DNA of 28,434 bases, taken from positions 1 through 28,434 of the IMG/VR virus record IMGVR_UViG_3300029319_008964, one strand, 5' to 3'. Shown here in pieces: positions 23,250 through 28,434 of the stretch (position 1 is the stretch's first letter; the number at the start of each line of letters is the position of its first letter). The position numbers and the translations under genes were made by a program. This DNA is from a virus. The notes beneath the pieces are model-generated. The model had not been told where the DNA came from and ran no database searches. It saw nothing but the letters and a program-made list of their open reading frames with translations.

Positions 23250-24320
23250 CTACGGCACCGGACCTATCTCTTCCTCTGGTGTCTCTGGTTCGCGAGCGCT
23301 TGAATATTCGCCTGGATAATCTTCAATATCTCCCGGCCATCCCGAAGCATCTGGGCGAGATCGATATGGAAGCAGGCCCCCAAGAGTTGCGATATCCTCT
23401 CCAAAATAACTTGCTAAAGCGAGGGCAATTTCGACGCCACCTTTTACATCACCTATAATCGGTATCCAGTCGGCTGCGTTATCAGCATAAACTTTAGCTG
23501 CGGCTTCTGGCCCTCCTTTTGCATATGCCTCTTCCGCCTCAGATACAACCATAGTTGCAACTGTTGACGCAAATAAAAATTTAAATATTCGGCCTAAACC
23601 AGGTATTTTTGTAGACCATTTGGCTACAAACTCCTTAAATGTTTGTGGGCGGGGTGTCTCTGGATCACTCAGCCGCCCAAGTAATTCAAGCTCTTTGTTG
23701 ATTTTCTTTTCAATTTTTGGATCCAGCGACTTCTGAGTTTTTGGTTTAAAAAGCTTACCTTTCATGAGGCCTGGAAATGTAGCATCTTTAATTTTCCATT
23801 GAGCTATCCATTTAGTTTTAATTGCGCCATATCTTTTTAAAATTCTATTTATCTTTTTAGGCGTTAAAAACGAAGCCTTCCCCTTGCTTACCTTTTTATA
23901 GTAAGCGTCTTCAGCCATAAAATTTCTTTTAGCGCCGGGCAAATCACCAACATCTTTTCCTGCAGGGTTTTTAATCACCCACTCGCCTCGCTGGAAGAGG
24001 GCTTTTTTTTCAAACTCTATTTGTTTAGGGCTTTTATCTTTAAAAAACTGCTGAACTTTTTTTGGTGTCCATGGGTCTGCTTTGCCCGTACCAAGATCAA
24101 AATGAAAATCTAGTTCTGATATCCCACCAAACTGCACAAGATCGCCACGCTTAGTATATCCGCCGCCGCCGGTGCTAGTGTAATATGCCGTTTTGTTTGC
24201 TACATCCATGTAGACTGATCTATGAACCTGATCGGTATCAACCCAAACTCCAATAAATTTAAGTTCATTTGATTTTGCTTCAGCGAGAAAATCACGCCAA
24301 TTTTCAAATAAAAGTTCCAT
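23250..24320 (-). CDS. Putative virion protein with a hydrophobic insert
   Basis: The 356-residue product begins MELLFENWRDFLAEA, an N-terminal motif that I associate with structural proteins of large marine phages. Residues 16-190 are rich in Lys, Trp and Phe. From about 235 there is a hydrophobic stretch (IPGLGRIFKFLFASTVATMV), then EAEEAYAKGGPEAAAKVYAD and DWIPIIGDVKGGVEIALALA, an Ala/Gly-rich pair of helices of the kind seen in membrane-inserting toxins. The tail is Pro/Glu-rich. No Shine-Dalgarno; ACTATTTAATAT ends one base before ATG. A role as an ejected or membrane-penetrating virion protein is plausible, not shown. Confidence 0.75.
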   Translation of the reverse strand: MELLFENWRDFLAEAKSNELKFIGVWVDTDQVHRSVYMDVANKTAYYTSTGGGGYTKRGDLVQFGGISELDFHFDLGTGKADPWTPKKVQQFFKDKSPKQIEFEKKALFQRGEWVIKNPAGKDVGDLPGAKRNFMAEDAYYKKVSKGKASFLTPKKINRILKRYGAIKTKWIAQWKIKDATFPGLMKGKLFKPKTQKSLDPKIEKKINKELELLGRLSDPETPRPQTFKEFVAKWSTKIPGLGRIFKFLFASTVATMVVSEAEEAYAKGGPEAAAKVYADNAADWIPIIGDVKGGVEIALALASYFGEDIATLGGLLPYRSRPDASGWPGDIEDYPGEYSSAREPETPEEEIGPVP

Positions 24321-24321
24321 G

Positions 24322-24333
24322 ATATTAAATAGT
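24322..24333 (-). promoter_or_regulatory. Copy 3 of ACTATTTAATAT, candidate phage promoter
   Basis: An exact copy on the minus strand ends one base before the ATG of the virion-like gene, the same spacing as copy 1. The ACT ATT TAA in it also forms the last codons and stop of the preceding gene. No ribosome binding site is present. Confidence 0.45.
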
Positions 24334-24981
24334 CTTATATATTGGAAATATGTCTCTCTTCCAAGAAGACATCCTAGGATTTGAAATTCCTTTTTTCTTA
24401 AGCGTGTCTACAATCTTAAACCTAGCCATTGTATCACTATAATCAAATTTTTTTAACTGCTCCTCTGTTAAAAATGATTCGCAAAACAGGTCATAGTACT
24501 TCTGGTTGCCATCTATTCTTTTAGATAAGAAAAACTGTATATTACTAACAAATTTTTCGCTAGTTGATATTGGTAAGTTTTCAATATTATACAACCCCTG
24601 GCAATCAAACCAATCAATTACGCGGTAATGAAGTAGCTCCCGGTTCAGTGAGACACCTTCAAGATTCTCGTCATCATATAAATGCAACCTGTCGTATCTC
24701 ACCGTATATACGTTACGATCTGTAAAAACCTTAATAATTTTTTCTTCTAAAAATACTCTTATAACATTAGATTTGTCTACAAAAGGCACAAGAGCCATCT
24801 CGTAAAGTTGATATATTTTTTTAGCCCACTCTTGCTCAATGTCCTCATATGAATGATGGTATGGAGAGCGATTCTTAATTAAGAAATATTTGTTTTGATG
24901 AGCAAATGTAACAGCATCTAAATCAGCACCAATGACAACATCTTGAAAGTATAAGTCAGCATCCACAAGTTTCCTTTCCAT
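24325..24981 (-). CDS. Conserved 218-residue phage protein of unknown function
   Basis: ATG at 24981 is chosen over the GTG just before it; neither has a clear ribosome site, and the gene overlaps the preceding one by about 26 bases, so coupled translation is likely. The sequence YFQDVVIGADLDAVTFAHQN, then KYFLIKNRSPYHHSYEDIEQ is distinctive and, from memory, recurs in hypothetical proteins of marine phages. Later DGNQKYYDLFCESFLTEEQL is another well-formed segment. No signal peptide or catalytic motif. Its role is unknown. Confidence 0.8.
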   Translation of the reverse strand: MERKLVDADLYFQDVVIGADLDAVTFAHQNKYFLIKNRSPYHHSYEDIEQEWAKKIYQLYEMALVPFVDKSNVIRVFLEEKIIKVFTDRNVYTVRYDRLHLYDDENLEGVSLNRELLHYRVIDWFDCQGLYNIENLPISTSEKFVSNIQFFLSKRIDGNQKYYDLFCESFLTEEQLKKFDYSDTMARFKIVDTLKKKGISNPRMSSWKRDIFPIYKTI

Positions 24982-25606
24982 CACAACTTTTGCTGTCTGA
25001 CTCTCTGTAATTTTGAATATTTTTGTGCCATCTTTTTAAGATTCTATAAAATTTAGGTCTTTCATTGCATCTTCCACCAGGCTTTGGTGCTCTTATTGCA
25101 GTTGCCCAAGCAGCTAGCCATTTCTTTGTATCAGTTCTTATATTGCATTTTCTATTAACTTTTTTATACATCTTTTTTATATGTTTCATATATGCATCAG
25201 CGGAATCTTCAACATGAGTGCGGCTAATCTTGTAGTATCTTTCCCACCATGGCCACATTTGAAAAAGACCCAAGGCCATAGCTTTCTTTTTTCCTTTTAC
25301 AACCTTATAATCGCCTTTAGCTGATGTCTCATAGCCAGACTCATGACAAGCTGCAGCCAACAACATACCTCTTAAATTAGGCGGTAAGTTAAAAGATTTT
25401 TCAACTTCAATTAATTTTGATATAATTTTTTGCTTTTCCACGCTAACTCTAGAGAATGGGCAATTAAATAAAGCCTCATCATGTATTTCCTCATAAGAAA
25501 TAATTTGTTGTGAATTATTTTGAATTGGCTTAATAAAATTAGCGTATTCAATATTTTGTGGGCTGCTAAGAGCAGCTGCAATAAATAATGTGTACATATA
25601 AGTCAT
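24956..25606 (-). CDS. Lytic transglycosylase-like muramidase
   Basis: The 216-residue product has an N-terminal hydrophobic stretch (MTYMYTLFIAAALSS) that may be a signal peptide, then a linker and a lysozyme-like domain. AAACHESGY (Glu89) matches the catalytic Glu-Ser of SLT domains, and MALGLFQMWPWWERYY the GLxQ motif. A Cys-rich end (SKSCDGKETCGC) is unusual. It cleaves peptidoglycan and could act in lysis or as a virion-associated muramidase. It follows groES in the same block. AAGGAG lies ten bases upstream of the ATG. Confidence 0.8.
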   Translation of the reverse strand: MTYMYTLFIAAALSSPQNIEYANFIKPIQNNSQQIISYEEIHDEALFNCPFSRVSVEKQKIISKLIEVEKSFNLPPNLRGMLLAAACHESGYETSAKGDYKVVKGKKKAMALGLFQMWPWWERYYKISRTHVEDSADAYMKHIKKMYKKVNRKCNIRTDTKKWLAAWATAIRAPKPGGRCNERPKFYRILKRWHKNIQNYRESDSKSCDGKETCGC

Positions 25607-25629
25607 AATAAACTAACTCCTTGTAATCG

Positions 25630-25893
25630 TTATGCTTCGTAAAAAGCCATAACGTGATTTTCGAGTATTAAATAGTGCTGCTCACCAAAAAAAGATACTT
25701 TCTCAACCATATGAGACGGCGCAACAATCCTCATACCTTTCCTCAGCCTAGAATCTACGTGTGGCTCAACTATAGTCAATAATTTATAGGGTGAATTATC
25801 AATTTCAACATCTTGTGGAACTAGAACACCAGAATCTTTCTTAACCTCCTCAAGAGGCTCCACAACAAGATATTTATTAATTGGGTAAATCAT
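25630..25893 (-). CDS. groS: GroES-type co-chaperonin
   Basis: ATG at 25893 lies one base after the preceding stop. An upstream start at 25938 would lie inside that gene. The 87-residue product starts IYPINKYLVVEPLEE, contains the mobile-loop region KKDSGVLVPQDVEID with the hydrophobic triple VLV, and has the later strands RLRKGMRIVAPSHMVEKVSF and HYLILENHVMAFYEA, as in GroES and T4 gp31. The tip hairpin is short. It closes the GroEL cage. The groEL gene of this phage is 12 kb downstream, under its own promoter, so the pair is not a classical operon. Confidence 0.88.
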   Translation of the reverse strand: MIYPINKYLVVEPLEEVKKDSGVLVPQDVEIDNSPYKLLTIVEPHVDSRLRKGMRIVAPSHMVEKVSFFGEQHYLILENHVMAFYEA

Positions 25894-25894
25894 A

Positions 25895-26140
25895 TCAAGC
25901 ACCGACCTTCTTTGAAATTTCATCAAACATATCAACAAATTGATCTACGTTATCACCTTTCTTTAACATTCTAAAAGCTCTAACTGCTTGACGCATTTCA
26001 TCTTTTGTAAGCCAACCGTTTTGTACATAATTTTTTCTTAAATCTCTTTTATGTTCCTTATATGGCTCCATCTCATCTTCAATCGCTTTTAATGCTTTAA
26101 TATACTCTACTACATATTCTTTTGTTGTAAGATCAGTCAT
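25895..26140 (-). CDS. GapR-like (DUF2312-like) small helical protein
   Basis: The 81-residue product has a long N-terminal helix (VEYIKALKAIEDEMEPYKEH), a basic turn (KRDLRKNYVQNGWL), a helix KDEMRQAVRAFRMLKKG and a C-terminal helix FVDMFDEIS. This order resembles GapR, a nucleoid protein that binds overtwisted DNA ahead of replication and transcription. The similarity is by pattern only. It is the first gene of a block with a strong sigma70-like promoter and has AAGGAG eight bases ahead of the ATG. It is followed by groES. Confidence 0.65.
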   Translation of the reverse strand: MTDLTTKEYVVEYIKALKAIEDEMEPYKEHKRDLRKNYVQNGWLTKDEMRQAVRAFRMLKKGDNVDQFVDMFDEISKKVGA

Positions 26141-26160
26141 TTTTTCTCCTTGTTAGATAT

Positions 26161-26188
26161 ATTATAGTGACAGATTTAAAAATGTTAA
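26161..26188 (-). promoter_or_regulatory. Sigma70-like promoter of the GapR-like/groES block
   Basis: TTAACA (26183-26188), a 16-base spacer and a perfect TATAAT (26161-26166). The -35 box overlaps the stop codon of the RNR gene. It is the best promoter match in the window. Confidence 0.6.
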
Positions 26189-28041
26189 ACTAATTCACAC
26201 GCGCCGCCGGCGCATGCTAATTCACCTTTCAAATCTGTGTTGTCTTCAATTTCAATCACTTTTGAGACATCAAGTTGTGATAATGATTTAAGCTTTTGAT
26301 TATATTCATCTTCGCTACAATCTTCAAAAGGTGCTTGTTTATATGTATGATCACTATGTGGGAGAACTGAAAGACCATTATAAAAATCTTTATTTTCCCA
26401 CATCCAGTTAGCTACTGATTGCCACTCATCTTTTTTAACAGTTATCGTTGCTGAAACATTATGAGTATTTTGCCCTCTTTGATGTCCAGTTTTAACCCAC
26501 TCATCAGAAACTTTCTTTACCCTACTTAAAAGCTCAACACTAGGCTCCTGTCTCGTTATCGCTCCCTCTGGCGCACGTTGAGGTACTTCAATAACAGCTG
26601 TGTCGTGCGGTCTAAAAAATTCATCCTCAATAAGTTCTGGATGATAAATCTGTAAGTGAGTGTAGATAGCTTCATTTTTACCCACTCTTAATCTTCTAAT
26701 ATAATGATTATTGTGCCAGGCATGGATACCAGATGATGTTCCCAGGGTTAGCGATGTGGTGCCAGCTGGCTTCACACAAGTTGTTCTTGCTGCTGGCTTT
26801 ATGCCAATTTCAGCTGCTACTCTACAATTTTCTTTCTTAACTACCAAGGCAGCTGATTTCATGTCCAAATTTAAAACCTTACCAGATGCAATCCCTGTCA
26901 TTGACACACCGATTAAAGCGTCTTTTTCAGTAGTTCTACGCCAAACATCTCTTAAGTAATGAAAGTCAGTATAACCAGCTTGCAAAGTACCTATGAAAGC
27001 TGCGGCTTTAGCTCGTGCTTCATAGTCTTGCTGAGACTGTAAATCAGAGGAGTTAATTTCGGTCAAATTACAAAACTGATAGGGACGCAAAGCAATTTCA
27101 CAGCACGGATTAGTGCCCCAATCTTTATCATTCGAAAAATAAAAACCAGGCTCTCCAGATCCTGATTCTCTCACTCTTTCCCAAATTTTATTAAAATATT
27201 TTTTTGTAATTAAATGCCTCATCAAGACAACTGAATTGTTTGCTCTTCCTCGCTGTGGGTTTGTTTCCCACCAGTTACCTGTTTTTGCGGCAAGCATCTC
27301 TTCATCTTCTGCGGAAAAAAGTGAAATAAGAGCAGCCCTACGGATCCCCCCGGCAAGAACAGCATCAGCAATATAGCAAATGATATCATGTACTTCGATA
27401 GGCTCAAGTTTGTCACCATTGTCCTTCTCATCAAGGATACCTTGCACCTTGAGGAGACATTCTTTTAACGGCTGAGGGCCGGGAGCTTTACCTCCACTTG
27501 TAACTAGTCTGCTACCCTTCGGACGGATATCAGAAAAATCAAATTTTATTTTTGAGCCACCTTTAAAGTACGATTGCATTAAAACTTTTACTGCATCGGC
27601 CCATCCTTCGATTGAATCACCGATAAGAAATCTTCTACTGCGCTTTGAATTCGGCTTCTGAATTTCCGGGAGCTTATCAACATGATGCCTTTGAACAGAA
27701 TATCCAACACCAGTGCCCCCAAGAAGGAGAAACATGCACTCAGAAAAAGAAGCGAGATGATCGATAGGCATATAAGCGCAGTTGTATATCCTGTTAGGTG
27801 CCACTTCAATCGGCTTGCCGCCAAATTGCATGGATCGCATAGATGGTAAAACTTTTTTTTCATAGACATAATTATAAGCCTCATTTATTTCATTCGTTAA
27901 ATGAGGGTATTTTTTGATGTGCATGTTTTTGTTCCTAGTAACTAGTTCGCTCCAAGTCTCACGACGTTCTAATTCAGGAACATACTTCGCGTACTTCATA
28001 TGCACTGTAATATCTGATAAAATTTTGCTAGCTATATCCAT
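26185..28041 (-). CDS. nrdJ: Class II (cobalamin-dependent) ribonucleoside triphosphate reductase
   Basis: Reduces ribonucleoside triphosphates to dNTPs with adenosylcobalamin. The 618-residue length and motifs fit the monomeric RTPR type: VLPSMRSMQFGG, NRIYNCAYMPID (Cys88), LLGGTGVGYSVQ, NPCCEIALRP (Cys313 region and Glu315 for the thiyl radical) and YQFCNLTEIN (Cys324, pairs with Cys88), PAGTTSLTLGTSSGIHAWHN, and the C-terminal shuttle CAGGACELV (Cys610, Cys615). The ATG follows GGGAGG. It needs no oxygen and no separate small subunit, only B12 from the host or environment. It lies directly after the helicase and may be reduced by the glutaredoxin made in this window. Confidence 0.96.
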   Translation of the reverse strand: MDIASKILSDITVHMKYAKYVPELERRETWSELVTRNKNMHIKKYPHLTNEINEAYNYVYEKKVLPSMRSMQFGGKPIEVAPNRIYNCAYMPIDHLASFSECMFLLLGGTGVGYSVQRHHVDKLPEIQKPNSKRSRRFLIGDSIEGWADAVKVLMQSYFKGGSKIKFDFSDIRPKGSRLVTSGGKAPGPQPLKECLLKVQGILDEKDNGDKLEPIEVHDIICYIADAVLAGGIRRAALISLFSAEDEEMLAAKTGNWWETNPQRGRANNSVVLMRHLITKKYFNKIWERVRESGSGEPGFYFSNDKDWGTNPCCEIALRPYQFCNLTEINSSDLQSQQDYEARAKAAAFIGTLQAGYTDFHYLRDVWRRTTEKDALIGVSMTGIASGKVLNLDMKSAALVVKKENCRVAAEIGIKPAARTTCVKPAGTTSLTLGTSSGIHAWHNNHYIRRLRVGKNEAIYTHLQIYHPELIEDEFFRPHDTAVIEVPQRAPEGAITRQEPSVELLSRVKKVSDEWVKTGHQRGQNTHNVSATITVKKDEWQSVANWMWENKDFYNGLSVLPHSDHTYKQAPFEDCSEDEYNQKLKSLSQLDVSKVIEIEDNTDLKGELACAGGACELV

Positions 28042-28055
28042 TAGTTATTCCTCCC

Positions 28056-28434
28056 TTATAATCTTGCTTTTGCTTTTCTCATTTCTTTATATTTTTCTTT
28101 TAGTGCTTTCCCATAGTCACTTGCTTTTCCGCCGGCGGCAACAACAGGCCGATCAGCACGTGCCAATACTTTAATACTTACATTGCTTGTGTCCATGAAT
28201 ATTGGAAACACTAAGCCATCTGGTCCATTTCTATTTTTTGCTATGAATATTCTTCCTGTATTAGCATTTCTATCTTTAATTGTTCTTGATATAGAGCAAA
28301 TAAAGTCAGACACAAAACACTTGTTAAATGCTTCTGAAATAGATTCCATAGTTACAACTTCTGCGTTCAATCCTGTCCTATTTGTTTGGGATGCTGTCCA
28401 GACTGGACACTTAAATTCTTGTGCAATAGCACGT
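28056..28434 (-). CDS. C-terminal end of a DnaB-like replicative helicase
   Basis: The frame runs open to the window edge; 125 codons are visible. The segment VWTASQTNRTGLNAEVVTME, then SISEAFNKCFVSDFICSISR and RIFIAKNRNGPDGLVFPIFM matches the end of the RecA-type domain of DnaB helicases (PVxxxSQxNRxG, then xxKxRNGPxG as arginine-finger and hairpin region). A basic tail (KALKEKYKEMRKAKARL) follows. The N-terminus and Walker motifs are outside. With DnaE it indicates a phage replisome. The stop is 15 bases before the RNR start. Confidence 0.8.
   Translation of the reverse strand, partial: RAIAQEFKCPVWTASQTNRTGLNAEVVTMESISEAFNKCFVSDFICSISRTIKDRNANTGRIFIAKNRNGPDGLVFPIFMDTSNVSIKVLARADRPVVAAGGKASDYGKALKEKYKEMRKAKARL

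Noticed and set aside
25666-25676. Another TATTTAATA-like match inside groES
   Set aside because: It lies in coding sequence (codons for HYLI) and not near a start codon.

Overview
The window is one dense block of genes, all read from the minus strand, with ATGA-type overlaps, almost no intergenic space, four tRNA genes and many very small proteins. Together with a phage-type nucleotide and replication gene set (DnaE-type polymerase, DnaB-like helicase end, class II ribonucleotide reductase, ThyX, dUTPase, PurA, GMP reductase/IMPDH homologue) this points to a large-genome tailed bacteriophage, probably from an aquatic habitat. The DNA is AT-rich. The four tRNAs (Arg-UCU, Leu-UAA, Asn-GUU and a CAU tRNA that looks like Ile2) serve AT-rich codons. 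The host cannot be named from the sequence. No gene-free stretch longer than about 140 bases exists, and no insertion sequence, CRISPR array or integrase was seen.

Layout in the direction of transcription (high to low coordinates). 28434-26185: the 3' end of a DnaB-like helicase and class II RNR. 26188-22182: a promoter, then a GapR-like protein, GroES, a lytic-transglycosylase-like enzyme, a conserved phage protein, a putative virion protein with a hydrophobic insert, a nucleotidyltransferase-like protein and a DUF6356 membrane protein. 22181-15556: a promoter, then DNA polymerase III alpha, a zinc ribbon protein overlapping dUTPase, the GMP reductase/IMPDH homologue, a ribbon-helix-helix-like protein, a sigma-region-4-like protein and a very acidic repeat protein. 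A strong intrinsic terminator follows, then ClpP and a 485-residue protein with a possible nuclease core (15487-13367). 13358-10033: a promoter, then GroEL, small proteins, glutaredoxin and a membrane protein. 10029-961: a promoter, then Hsp20, peptide deformylase behind a hairpin, small proteins, tRNAs mixed with two lipoproteins and UV endonuclease UvdE, DUF4385, ThyX, several small proteins and a 1029-residue protein. 957-1: a promoter and PurA, cut by the window edge.

Three themes stand out. First, the phage carries a proteostasis set: GroEL, GroES, Hsp20, ClpP and peptide deformylase. Second, it carries a purine and deoxynucleotide set; if the IMPDH-family protein is a GMP reductase, as its short flap suggests, it would act with PurA to turn guanine nucleotides into adenine nucleotides for an AT-rich genome. 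Third, two promoter classes can be proposed: sigma70-like sites with a constant 16-base spacer ahead of five gene blocks, and a 12-base motif ACTATTTAATAT abutting start codons that lack a Shine-Dalgarno sequence, which may be a phage-specific promoter giving leaderless mRNAs. A related AT-rich element lies in the loop of a perfect 10-bp hairpin whose 3' arm holds the deformylase ribosome binding site, a layout like the known T4 switch between silent read-through mRNA and translatable late mRNA.
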